A DNA stretch of 21,143 bases from contig CAZTKT010000014.1 in NCBI GenBank assembly GCA_964614265.1, positions 1-21,143 on the forward strand, given 5' to 3'. Positions 1-6,590 of this stretch are shown piece by piece (position 1 is the stretch's first letter; every line of letters starts with the position of its first letter). Position numbers and translations under genes: made by a program. The DNA comes from JACQKD01 sp964614265 (GTDB taxonomy: Bacteria > Patescibacteriota > Minisyncoccia > Phycocordibacterales > UBA918). The notes under the pieces are model-generated. The model was not told the DNA's origin and did not search any database. It worked only from the letters and a program-made list of their open reading frames with translations.

Positions 1-11
1 CACAGCATACA

Positions 12-83
12 ATCTAACTAACAAGGAAGGTGTGCAATGAAAGGGGTCCAGTCCACCGCTTCTTTCAAAGTTAGATATTTTTC
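12..83 (+). terminator. Long bulged hairpin followed by T-run
   Basis: Bases 12-19 pair perfectly with 69-76. A 3x3 internal loop (20-22 / 66-68) follows, then 23-32 pairs with 54-65 with one G-T and a 2-nt bulge, leaving an apical loop of about 21 nt (33-53). The right arm runs into ATTTTTC (77-83). A stem followed by a T-run is what an intrinsic terminator of a gene left of the window would look like. The stem is AT-rich and the loop large, so a structured RNA or regulatory site is also possible. The pairing is seen in the sequence; the role is inferred. Confidence 0.45.
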
Positions 84-129
84 TTGAGTCATAGATTCAA
101 CTTTTATAGTGTAGCTCTTTTATTTTGGT

Positions 130-159
130 CTGGCAAGAATTGGCAGGGTTTGCTATGAT
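130..159 (+). promoter_or_regulatory. Extended -10 promoter for the gene at 169
   Basis: CTGGCA (130-135), an 18-bp spacer ending in TGC, and TATGAT (154-159) form a sigma70-like promoter with an extended -10. The -10 ends 9 nt before the start codon, which predicts a transcript with almost no leader. Confidence 0.55.
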
Positions 160-168
160 GACATAACT

Positions 169-894
169 ATGAGTATGAAGATGACACTTAACCAAAAAAT
201 TGACTGGGTGAAAGACCTACTGTCTGGGCAACACTCTTTATGGAATCGAAGTGATTTTTATATTCCTACACAAGACATATCTACTGACGTTGCAGGACAT
301 TTCTGGGAGATTATTCAGAAGTTTGAGCGCGAGGGACTCGTGAAAAAAGCGTATCTTGGGTATGCGGGACTTTTTGATGCTGACCACAAACCAGAGGTGT
401 TTGAAACAATTGGCGATGACGGAAAGATTCCAAAGTTTTCCTATAAGGACGATGAGGACAAAAAGACAAAGACGGTGAAGTTGATACCAACTTACTATAT
501 TGAAATTGATAAGAAAAACTGGGTAGACGATAAAAAGCTCACGAAAGAGGGGGTTGAAAGTGCGCCAAAGGCGCGGATGATTGAGAAGGAAAGAAATAAC
601 TTTTATCTTGATAGGCAAAAGTTAAACTTCACGACTGACGACTCAATTCATTTTAGGCTACTCGATACTCTCTATGGCGAGGATGGCGAGGGTAGGTTGC
701 TGTGTTATGAGGTGCTCGATAAAGCGCTTGTCAAACTCGGTGAGGAGCAGTTGGATGACCACGACAAAATACTCATGCGTATACGAAATGCCGTTCATGG
801 CGGATTGTATAATCGCGTCAGCAAAAACCTTGCGGAATATGTGAAGATTCGTCCGCGAAAAGGCATCGAACTGTTAAATCCGTCTCGTTCCTAG
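169..894 (+). CDS. Hypothetical protein with possible HEPN-like motif
   Basis: This 241-aa charged, soluble protein has no signal peptide or membrane segment and is not a family I recognise. The N-terminal part (about 1-65) reads like a helical, possibly winged-helix segment, and the middle (85-125) is very rich in Lys and Asp. Near the C-terminus, R204-I-R-N-A-V-H210-G-G resembles the Rx4-6H signature of HEPN RNase/toxin domains, a resemblance from motif alone. The start at 169 fits the -10 box 9 nt upstream; an in-frame ATG two codons later is an alternative. There is no Shine-Dalgarno. It stands alone, with its own promoter and a terminator at 934-966. As the first gene of the visible part of the element it is probably accessory cargo. 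Real gene very likely; function unknown. Confidence 0.8.
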   Translation: MSMKMTLNQKIDWVKDLLSGQHSLWNRSDFYIPTQDISTDVAGHFWEIIQKFEREGLVKKAYLGYAGLFDADHKPEVFETIGDDGKIPKFSYKDDEDKKTKTVKLIPTYYIEIDKKNWVDDKKLTKEGVESAPKARMIEKERNNFYLDRQKLNFTTDDSIHFRLLDTLYGEDGEGRLLCYEVLDKALVKLGEEQLDDHDKILMRIRNAVHGGLYNRVSKNLAEYVKIRPRKGIELLNPSRS

Positions 895-898
895 CTTC

Positions 899-918
899 CG
901 TTTACAATCGTTTACAAC
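899..918. repeat. 10-bp tandem repeat, two units plus a degenerate third
   Basis: CGTTTACAAT (899-908) is followed directly by CGTTTACAAC (909-918), and the next ten bases (TGTTTGTTGA) look like a decayed third copy. A 10-bp period puts the copies on the same face of the helix. The site lies between the first gene and the replication module, so an iteron-like or operator role is possible, but two units are weak evidence. Confidence 0.5.
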
Positions 919-933
919 TGTTTGTTGATAACC

Positions 934-966
934 GCTCGGCACTGATGCGCCGAGCTTTGTTTTTTG
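934..966 (+). terminator. Intrinsic terminator after the gene at 169
   Basis: GCTCGGC (934-940) pairs with GCCGAGC (949-955) around an 8-nt loop, followed by TTTGTTTTTT. A GC-rich 7-bp stem with a T-tract is a standard intrinsic terminator. It ends the transcript of the 169-894 gene and separates it from the downstream module. Confidence 0.8.
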
Positions 967-1036
967 CGCTTTTTGAATAAGGTCGGGAGCTTTGTAAGCG
1001 ATACACAACACCTCTCGATACTGAAAAAATGTCACC

Positions 1037-1279
1037 ATGCAAGATGAAAACATTGCAGTGAGTGATTTGGGCTTAGCGTCTCTTTTGGTGACGCTCCAAG
1101 TTCAAATGGTCGGCATGGAGCGTGCGAACGAAAAGCGTGTCAACTTTTTATTCGTGCAAGTTGAGGGTATCGAAAAAGTCGTTAGCGACTACTGGGCTGG
1201 CGTTGAAATCTCTGTATCGGTACAGAGTCTTTTTAACAATCAGAAATTACTCAAGAATCGCTTGTATGCGTTCAAATAA
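1037..1279 (+). CDS. Small DUF5659-like protein
   Basis: This 80-aa protein resembles by eye the short DUF5659 family carried on plasmids and mobile elements: an Asp-Leu-x-Leu-Ala start, a hydrophobic helix, a lysine/arginine-flanked strand ending in Phe-x-Phe, an acidic helix with a Tyr, and a final Leu-Lys-x-Arg-Leu-Tyr (about residues 72-77). The function of that family is not known to me. No Shine-Dalgarno or close -10 was found. Its TAA shares a base with the ATG of the next small gene (TAATG at 1277-1281), so the two are translationally coupled. It is the likely head of the gene run that continues into the replication module. An overlapping 64-aa frame (1122-1316) looks like a shadow. 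Confidence 0.6.
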   Translation: MQDENIAVSDLGLASLLVTLQVQMVGMERANEKRVNFLFVQVEGIEKVVSDYWAGVEISVSVQSLFNNQKLLKNRLYAFK

Positions 1280-1455
1280 TGCAACTCACCCCGCAACAAA
1301 TGACGATGCTTCGTAAGCCCTTCGATGATGTGGGAGCCTTCCACGGACGTTCAGAAGAAGAAACAATACGGCTACTAGGGGATATCGCCCAGATTTATGT
1401 CACGCTCGCTCGAATGAACTTACGCTCGAAACAAGAGTCAAACATCAACCAATAA
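1279..1455 (+). CDS. Very small coupled hypothetical protein (58 aa)
   Basis: The start codon overlaps the stop of the preceding gene (TAATG). The 58-aa product begins MQLTPQQMTM and is polar and helical, with an acidic stretch (Ser-Glu-Glu-Glu-Thr, about residues 25-29) followed by an amphipathic segment (30-46). No cysteines, signal or membrane segment are present. It ends 4 nt before the CHC2-finger gene, so it fills the space exactly as an operon member would. The coupling and tight packing are the main evidence that it is real. It could be a small DNA-binding or replication accessory protein, but nothing in the sequence identifies it. Confidence 0.55.
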   Translation: MQLTPQQMTMLRKPFDDVGAFHGRSEEETIRLLGDIAQIYVTLARMNLRSKQESNINQ

Positions 1456-1459
1456 AAAT

Positions 1460-2107
1460 ATGGAAAATAGCATTGATAAGCAGATTCAAACGGAAAACAT
1501 TGAGCCAGACTGGGAGTTTTGGAGTTGGGCGGCAAAGGTAGAGAAAGACTGGATCGAATCATTACCACGATTCACTGATAAGGAACTTCTGGGCATCTTT
1601 CCAGAAGCAAAAACAATTCTCCCGTTGAAGATTCGGGAGTGGAAAGAAGAATTGTGCCGCGTTAGGAATCTTATCAAAAGCAAGTTGCGTGTTATTTATC
1701 GACAATCTGATCCAGGGAGGCGTTGGGTTGGGCTAGAAGTCCTCAAACAATCAGGCGGGCAAAGATTTACGGAAATACAGCGACACATAATGCGCTTACA
1801 AAAACAGCTTGCCGTCTCTCAAGATAGGAAACCAAAAGACGGAGCAATTACCCAAGAGCGCGTCCAGCAAGCTCTTTTCGTTCCGCTTGCAGATATTGTC
1901 GCACAACGTATGAAGCTCCGCAAAAGCGGCAAGACATTTACCGGTTTGTGTCCTTTCCATAATGAAAAAACATCCTCTTTCCATATCTATCCCGCAGACA
2001 ACCGTTTCTACTGCTTTGGTTGTCAGAAAGGAGGAAATGTTATCAATTTCGTGCGGGAACTTGAAGGACTTTCGTTTCGAGAGGCAATTGAATACTTAAC
2101 GCGATAA
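1460..2107 (+). CDS. CHC2 zinc-finger (DnaG-type primase finger) protein
   Basis: The C-terminal third of this 215-aa protein is a CHC2 zinc finger as in DnaG primases: Cys164-Pro-Phe-His167, then Cys185-Phe-Gly-Cys188, followed by the usual Gly-Gly-Asn...Phe-Val-Arg-Glu-Leu-Glu-Gly-Leu-Ser-Phe-x-Glu-Ala run. In DnaG this finger binds template DNA. No TOPRIM polymerase domain follows; the protein stops right after the finger domain. The N-terminal 130 residues are Trp- and charge-rich and unrecognised. It is followed 4 nt later by a RepA-like ATPase, which suggests a minimal replication module that loads or guides host priming on the element. The start at 1460 is preceded by TAAAAAT rather than a Shine-Dalgarno; the next gene has nearly the same start context. 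Confidence 0.85.
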   Translation: MENSIDKQIQTENIEPDWEFWSWAAKVEKDWIESLPRFTDKELLGIFPEAKTILPLKIREWKEELCRVRNLIKSKLRVIYRQSDPGRRWVGLEVLKQSGGQRFTEIQRHIMRLQKQLAVSQDRKPKDGAITQERVQQALFVPLADIVAQRMKLRKSGKTFTGLCPFHNEKTSSFHIYPADNRFYCFGCQKGGNVINFVRELEGLSFREAIEYLTR

Positions 2108-2111
2108 AAAT

Positions 2112-3278
2112 ATGGAAAACTTTTTGGAAAAACAATTTAATACAATCGAAGAAGAGATACGCAATGAGACTGACTTTTCTCCACAAGCCGTAGTTGTTCG
2201 TTTCGCTGATATTCAATCCGAACCAATCAGTTGGTTATGGCAAGGGCGCATTGCGCGAGGAAAAGTTACATTGATTGTAGGAGACCCTGGGCTTGGAAAA
2301 AGTCTACTGACCACTACCTTGGCGGCGATTGTATCGAAAGGCTATTTATTCCCCGTTGATAATTCACAGGCTCCGATTGGCGATGTGGTATTGCTATCCG
2401 CCGAAGATGATGCGGCAGACACTATTAAGCCTCGCCTTGAAGCGGCGGAAGCTGATTGTGAGCGCATACGTATATTGAAAGCTGTTCAAGTGGATGATGA
2501 AGGTACACAGATTCAGCGCATGTTCTCATTAAAGAAAGATATTGCGATACTGGAAAAATTATTGTCCGATCTACCAGAGTGCCGACTCCTCATCATTGAT
2601 CCAATTTCCGCGTATCTTGATGGCACGGAAAGCCATAACAATTCTGATGTGCGTGGATTACTTGCTCCATTAGCTGCACTGGCGGCACGCTACAAAATAG
2701 CAATTGTTGCGGTAAGCCATCTCAATAAGGGGGGTAGCGGTAATGCGCTGTACAGGGCAATGGGTTCATTGGCTTTTGTGGCCGCCGCGCGTGCAGCGTA
2801 TGTTGTAACAAAAGACGAACAAGACTCCCAGCGCAGACTGTTTCTACCTGCAAAAAATAATCTCGCGCAAGATACTACTGGACTGGCATACACAGTCCTT
2901 ACCGCATCAAACGAAGCGCCTGTTATTGCGTGGGAATCGGAGCCGGTGGAAATGACAGCCGATGAGGCACTCGCTGTTTCAAAACCAGACGAGGAACGAA
3001 CTGCCACTGATGACGCTGTTGATTTACTAAATTTTTTCTTATCCGATGGGTCGATGAAAGCATCTGAAATACAGAAAGAAGCACGCAGTGCTGGAATCAG
3101 CGAGAAGTCTTTGCGTCGAGCGCGTGAGAGGTTGGGTATCAAGCCGAAAAAATCTAGTTTTGGTGGGGGCTGGGAGTGGGGTTTGACCGAAGATGCCCCA
3201 AGGAGCCAAGATGCCCAGTCAAAAGAAGAGGGCATGTTGGCTGATTCAGGGCATCTTCGGGGCGAACTTGCACCTTGA
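2112..3278 (+). CDS. RepA/RecA-like AAA ATPase (AAA_25-type)
   Basis: This 388-aa protein has a RecA-like ATPase core: Walker A GDPGLGKS (57-64), an Ala-Glu-Asp-Asp segment near 97-100, Walker B LLIIDP (159-164), and a sensor-like VSHLNKG (201-207). It matches the RepA-type hexameric helicase/AAA_25 family of plasmids, phages and integrative elements. Residues about 303-358 form a winged-helix-like domain (Ser-Glu-Lys-Ser-Leu-Arg-Arg-Ala-Arg-Glu-Arg-Leu-Gly-Ile) typical of the C-terminus of these proteins, probably for DNA binding. The last 25 residues are low in conservation signals. It lies 4 nt after the CHC2-finger gene, so the two are cotranscribed and likely act together in element replication. 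DnaB-like helicase activity is possible but not shown by sequence alone. Confidence 0.88.
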   Translation: MENFLEKQFNTIEEEIRNETDFSPQAVVVRFADIQSEPISWLWQGRIARGKVTLIVGDPGLGKSLLTTTLAAIVSKGYLFPVDNSQAPIGDVVLLSAEDDAADTIKPRLEAAEADCERIRILKAVQVDDEGTQIQRMFSLKKDIAILEKLLSDLPECRLLIIDPISAYLDGTESHNNSDVRGLLAPLAALAARYKIAIVAVSHLNKGGSGNALYRAMGSLAFVAAARAAYVVTKDEQDSQRRLFLPAKNNLAQDTTGLAYTVLTASNEAPVIAWESEPVEMTADEALAVSKPDEERTATDDAVDLLNFFLSDGSMKASEIQKEARSAGISEKSLRRARERLGIKPKKSSFGGGWEWGLTEDAPRSQDAQSKEEGMLADSGHLRGELAP

Positions 3279-3287
3279 TAACTAACC

Positions 3288-3315
3288 TTGCCAATACCTG
3301 CCATGGTGCTATACT
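3288..3315 (+). promoter_or_regulatory. Strong sigma70-like promoter aimed at a long hairpin
   Basis: TTGCCA (3288-3293), a 16-bp spacer ending in TGC, and TATACT (3310-3315) form a near-consensus extended -10 promoter. The predicted start of transcription is about 3321-3323, exactly where the inverted repeat begins, 180 nt before the next start codon. Confidence 0.65.
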
Positions 3316-3320
3316 CAACT

Positions 3321-3443
3321 TGCGACCTACAGTTTTGAATACTTGCACAGGGTATTTGCCTTTTACGGCTCCAATTGCGGGCTGAAAGTGGCAGCTATCC
3401 TCCACAATTGGTTGCCTTGTGCAATTCAATACTGTGGGTCGCA
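3321..3443 (+). ncRNA. Candidate structured RNA: 123-nt imperfect inverted repeat
   Basis: TGCGACCTACAG (3321-3332) pairs with CTGTGGGTCGCA (3432-3443). The helix continues 3333-3340 with 3424-3431 (one mismatch), 3344-3349 with 3418-3423 (3-nt bulge at 3341-3343), and 3350-3351 with 3415-3416. Inside, 3367-3377 can pair with 3405-3416 around a small GCTG/CAGC tip. That is roughly 28 outer pairs, some with T-T or G-T. A promoter places transcription start at the 5' foot. A T6 run at 3459-3464 lies 15 nt after the 3' foot but is not preceded by a tight stem. It could be a regulatory RNA, a 6S-like rod, the 5' leader of the envelope operon, or a DNA cruciform such as a replication origin. I do not recognise a known RNA family. 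Confidence 0.5.
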
Positions 3444-3503
3444 GGCTCTGGCTGTCACTTTTTTGTGTTACGGACACTCGTATACCACTTAAGTAAAAAC
3501 ATT

Positions 3504-3893
3504 ATGAGCCCACTAACTGAAAGAGCATTAAGAACAATCAAAGACCCAGAAACTGGGTGCGCTTCTTACGATGTGCAGGCTTTTCAAGAGTGTCGCCAAG
3601 CATATTTCTTGAAACAGCAAAATCAGATACTACAAAAAAACCAGCAAACGGTTTCAAACACACTAGACGAAAATGCTCAACTTAAAATCCAGATGGAGGG
3701 AATGCGGGGTGAGCTTGAAATGCTCAAATCACAACAGGTAACACAGCAGGCAATGACGGAATCAGATTATAAAACTCAACCCGCAAGCATTGGCTTCTTC
3801 GGCAGTAGCTTTCCGTGGCTGTATATTTTGTTTCTTGTCGCGGCTATTGTCGTAACCGTTTTTATCACTAAATACCTAACTAAAAAACTATGA
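3504..3893 (+). CDS. Coiled-coil protein with C-terminal membrane anchor
   Basis: From the ATG at 3504 the product is 129 aa. The frame is open further upstream to 3375, but that part overlaps the inverted repeat, and MSPLTERALR at 3504 is a natural start. The N-terminal half is polar, with Cys residues at about 14 and 24. Residues about 30-80 are Gln/Leu-rich with heptad-like spacing, a probable coiled coil. Residues about 103-123 are one hydrophobic helix (Trp-Leu-Tyr-Ile-Leu-Phe-Leu-Val-Ala-Ala), followed by a Lys-rich tail, so it is likely tail-anchored in the membrane. Its TGA overlaps the next ATG (ATGA, 3890-3893), giving a coupled operon. Family not recognised. Confidence 0.7.
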   Translation: MSPLTERALRTIKDPETGCASYDVQAFQECRQAYFLKQQNQILQKNQQTVSNTLDENAQLKIQMEGMRGELEMLKSQQVTQQAMTESDYKTQPASIGFFGSSFPWLYILFLVAAIVVTVFITKYLTKKL

Positions 3894-4537
3894 AAAAAAT
3901 CTTAATTGCCCTCGCTTTGTCACTTTCTCTTTTTGGAAGTGTAGCAAATGCTCAAACAGTTAAGCCTGTTGACCAAACCTCTATACAGGCACAAATAGAC
4001 GTGCTTGTTAAAAGGTTACAATTGCTCCAACAATTACTCCGACAAAGGGTTGAAATCGCAGAGCTTAAACTGCAAGCCAAAACTCAAACTCAAACATCCG
4101 CAACGCCCCCAGTAATAATCCGCGAAATAAGAACCCGCGAAATCCCAGTCGTAAAATCAGTGCCTGTGTCAAAGCCCAACGGAAGAGAGGTGGAAACAAC
4201 CGAATTGAAAAACAAAATAGGTTCTGCTCTTCAGAAGCTTGATGTACAAATTGCAGATGCCAAAGTGGAGTTAGCTTTAGCAAAGGCAGCTGTTGCAAAT
4301 GCTCCCGTATCAACCCACAAAACAGGATGCCAAGGTGTGAGAACGGGGAATGGTTGCCAGTTATCTGCGAAACCCATTGGCTTTAATGTTTCTGTTTATG
4401 TGCATGGTGATGTACTCGCTCAACTAATCGGTAGGAAAGAGCAATTGAATAAAATTCGTACCAAGCTGGAAGATGGCGACATCACCACACTGACTGAAGA
4501 AGAGATAGAATTCGTGAAATACATATCAAATCTATGA
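3890..4537 (+). CDS. Exported coiled-coil protein with signal peptide
   Basis: This 215-aa protein starts with a clear signal peptide: Met-Lys-Lys, a hydrophobic core to about residue 19, and an Ala-Asn-Ala signal-peptidase I site at about 20-22. The mature part has two helical, Gln/Leu/Lys-rich stretches (about 30-65 and 100-140) that look like coiled coils, separated by a Pro/Arg-rich linker. A segment with two cysteines (about residues 145 and 153) could form a disulfide. The C-terminus is acidic. No enzymatic motif is visible. It overlaps both neighbours by ATGA, so it is translated together with a tail-anchored and an N-anchored membrane protein. A cell-surface or envelope-spanning complex made by the element is an inference. 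Confidence 0.75.
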   Translation: MKKILIALALSLSLFGSVANAQTVKPVDQTSIQAQIDVLVKRLQLLQQLLRQRVEIAELKLQAKTQTQTSATPPVIIREIRTREIPVVKSVPVSKPNGREVETTELKNKIGSALQKLDVQIADAKVELALAKAAVANAPVSTHKTGCQGVRTGNGCQLSAKPIGFNVSVYVHGDVLAQLIGRKEQLNKIRTKLEDGDITTLTEEEIEFVKYISNL

Positions 4538-4950
4538 AATGGAAAGACACCTCAAAAGCAATCGCAGTAGTATTGTTTGTTGGGACTGCATTTTTTGCAG
4601 TTGTTCTTGGTCTGAATTATTTGCGGGTGAGCAACGCAATGCTTGAAGAGACAAAGCGTAACAATATATTTCAGCGACACTTGAGTTATGAAAATGGGCT
4701 TATACAACAAGACATCATGTGTCGTGAGTTAGGAAAGTTGAGTGGAGCTCATAATGATTACTACTTCGATATTAACTTGAAGCGATGTGTGCCAGATATA
4801 TCAACTGGTAATTTATACGAGGATAGTAAGCTCACGGTTGGCAAGTACAGAGGAATGATGACCGATGATCATATCAGGAATTATTATCGTTTTTTCTCTG
4901 AATTTCGTGAACCAGAACCGTGGAATCCAAATACTACAGGCGAACAATAA
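4534..4950 (+). CDS. Membrane-anchored hypothetical protein
   Basis: This 138-aa protein begins with a short basic segment (Met-Lys-Trp-Lys) and one transmembrane helix at about residues 9-30, with the rest probably outside the cytoplasm. The outer part is polar and Tyr-rich (Asn-Asp-Tyr-Tyr, Asn-Tyr-Tyr-Arg-Phe-Phe), with cysteines at about residues 65 and 88 that could pair. Its start overlaps the previous stop (ATGA, 4534-4537). It is the last of the three overlapping envelope genes and is followed 55 nt later by the recombinase. I do not recognise a family; surface exclusion, attachment or a pilus accessory role are open possibilities. Confidence 0.7.
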   Translation: MKWKDTSKAIAVVLFVGTAFFAVVLGLNYLRVSNAMLEETKRNNIFQRHLSYENGLIQQDIMCRELGKLSGAHNDYYFDINLKRCVPDISTGNLYEDSKLTVGKYRGMMTDDHIRNYYRFFSEFREPEPWNPNTTGEQ

Positions 4951-5005
4951 AGATGATGGGTTGAAACTGTAATACTGGGTGTCAAAGAGTCATAGAAACA
5001 CAAAA

Positions 5006-6577
5006 ATGAACACAAAAACCACTAACATAAAAGCAGTTGATTATTGCAGGGTATCGAGCCGTGAGCAGGAGGAAACGGGATACTCACTACCAGCGCAAGA
5101 GAAATTACTTGATGAGTACGCGCAACGTAAAGTTTTTCATGTAGTCAAAGTGTTTTCTGTCGCTGAATCGGCAAGTGGTGCGAAGCAGCGCAAAGTATTC
5201 TCGGAGATGATGGACTACATGCAACGTAACAAAATTGCCGTGATGCTGTGTGAAAAGGTTGACCGTCTCACTCGCAACTTAAAAGAAGCAGTGATGGTGA
5301 ATGACTGGCTTGAAGCGGACGAATCGAGGAGTATTCATTTTGTGAAGCAAAATCTTGTGATTCATAAGAATGCAAAATCGGATGAGAAGTTTCGATGGGA
5401 TATTGAAATTGTGCTTGCTAAAAAGTACATCGCCAACTTGTCGGAAGAAGTGAAGAAAGGACAGCTTGAAAAATTAGCCCAAGGATGGCTACCAACAAAA
5501 CCGCCGCTTGGTTACAAGACAACTGGTGATAAAGGACACAAGATTCATGTTGTTGATGCTGATATTGCGCCATTCATGCGCAAGATGTTTGAGTGGTATG
5601 CTACCGGCAACTATTCCATCGCTCGTCTTGAGAAAGAGCTGTATGAGGCAGGAATGCGCACTCGCGGGGGTAACAAGCTGTGTATGGGCAGGATCCACGC
5701 GATGCTTCAAGAGGTTTTCTACTACGGCAAAATGCAGTGGAACGGAACGCTGTATGCAGGCAAGCACGAACCGCTTGTGAGCAAGGATATGTTCGATAAA
5801 GTACAAAGTATTTTACGAAGAAAAACAAAAAATCCCCATCTCACTAAACACAACTCGCTTTTCAAGAGCAAGATTCAATGTGAGAACTGCGGCGGAATGC
5901 TGACGTGGTATACCCAAAAGGGACACTGGTACGGACATTGCAACAATCATGGTGAGTACGCGCGATGTGTTGCAAAAACGTGTATGCGCGAAGAAGCGGT
6001 GGAGTCCCAGATTATAGACATCTTTGATGTTATTGCACCACAAAACGAGGAAGTTCTTGAAGCCATTGTGCAGATTTTGAAAGACCAGCATCAGGACAAA
6101 GTGCTTGAGCGAACAACCGAAGAGCGTCGCTTAAACAGTTTGATTGTCAGTGTGAGAAACCAGAAAGACAGGTTGTACGAAGCAAAGCTCAATCGGGAAG
6201 TGCCTGCCGATTTTGTCGAGCGCAAGTTGGCTGAATTGACTGTTGAGGAAGAAGCATTGGAAAATGCTCTGGTGCGTGTTGGTGATGAGGGCGATATTTA
6301 CAAAGCTGTTGGCATCGCGGCGCATGAATTGGCATTTTATTGCAAGGAGATTTATAGCACTGCTGATACAGACCAGAAGCGATTGCTATTCTCTCAATTA
6401 TTTACGAACCTTGTCCAAAATCGGCTTGAAATAAAGAAAAACTACACGGAAGCGGCGCAATTTCTTCATGAGTGGATTCCAAAGCTCAATAAAGATTACG
6501 AACTCCAAAAAAGCCATATAAACAAAAGAAAAACAAGCACTTTCGCGCCTGTCTCTCCTGTCTGGCTCCGGCGGTAG
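5006..6577 (+). CDS. Large serine recombinase (site-specific integrase)
   Basis: This 523-aa protein has the resolvase/invertase catalytic domain: Tyr13-Cys-Arg15-Val-Ser17 with Ser17 as the likely nucleophile, and Asp86-Arg87-Leu-Thr-Arg90-Asn. A recombinase domain (about 155-260) and a zinc beta-ribbon (Cys292, Cys295, Cys312, Cys321) follow, then a long coiled coil (about 365-420) typical of large serine integrases. An upstream in-frame GTG (4979) would add nine residues; ATG 5006 is preferred because it sits before the conserved domain. The stop codon (6575-6577) lies inside the tRNA-Asn gene, so the last few residues are encoded by the attachment site. It is the last gene of the element and should catalyse integration and, with a partner, excision. 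Confidence 0.93.
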   Translation: MNTKTTNIKAVDYCRVSSREQEETGYSLPAQEKLLDEYAQRKVFHVVKVFSVAESASGAKQRKVFSEMMDYMQRNKIAVMLCEKVDRLTRNLKEAVMVNDWLEADESRSIHFVKQNLVIHKNAKSDEKFRWDIEIVLAKKYIANLSEEVKKGQLEKLAQGWLPTKPPLGYKTTGDKGHKIHVVDADIAPFMRKMFEWYATGNYSIARLEKELYEAGMRTRGGNKLCMGRIHAMLQEVFYYGKMQWNGTLYAGKHEPLVSKDMFDKVQSILRRKTKNPHLTKHNSLFKSKIQCENCGGMLTWYTQKGHWYGHCNNHGEYARCVAKTCMREEAVESQIIDIFDVIAPQNEEVLEAIVQILKDQHQDKVLERTTEERRLNSLIVSVRNQKDRLYEAKLNREVPADFVERKLAELTVEEEALENALVRVGDEGDIYKAVGIAAHELAFYCKEIYSTADTDQKRLLFSQLFTNLVQNRLEIKKNYTEAAQFLHEWIPKLNKDYELQKSHINKRKTSTFAPVSPVWLRR

Positions 6578-6590
6578 GATTCGAACCTAC
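6563..6590. other. Right attachment site (tRNA 3' end)
   Basis: The 3' part of tRNA-Asn (T arm, acceptor and CCA) is the junction between the element and the chromosome. The recombinase frame runs into it. A matching direct repeat should mark the left end, but no second copy is present in bases 1-6500, so that end lies outside the window. The exact crossover dinucleotide cannot be told from one end. Confidence 0.6.

Noticed and set aside
2690..3304. 204-aa minus-strand open frame
   Set aside because: It is antisense to the RepA-like ATPase gene, with Ser/Pro/Ala-biased composition and no motif.
3321..3443. Integron attC site
   Set aside because: The size and imperfect symmetry fit, but the outer ends lack the GTTRRRY/RYYYAAC core pair, there is only one copy, and no integron tyrosine integrase is near.
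3375..3503. Upstream extension of the coiled-coil gene
   Set aside because: The frame is open, but it overlaps the inverted repeat and adds a Cys/His-rich, unlike-protein segment; the ATG at 3504 is a better start.
1..6500. Left attachment site inside the window
   Set aside because: I looked for a second copy of the tRNA-Asn 3' end (TCGAATCCTACCGCCGGA or its complement) and found none, so the left boundary must lie outside.
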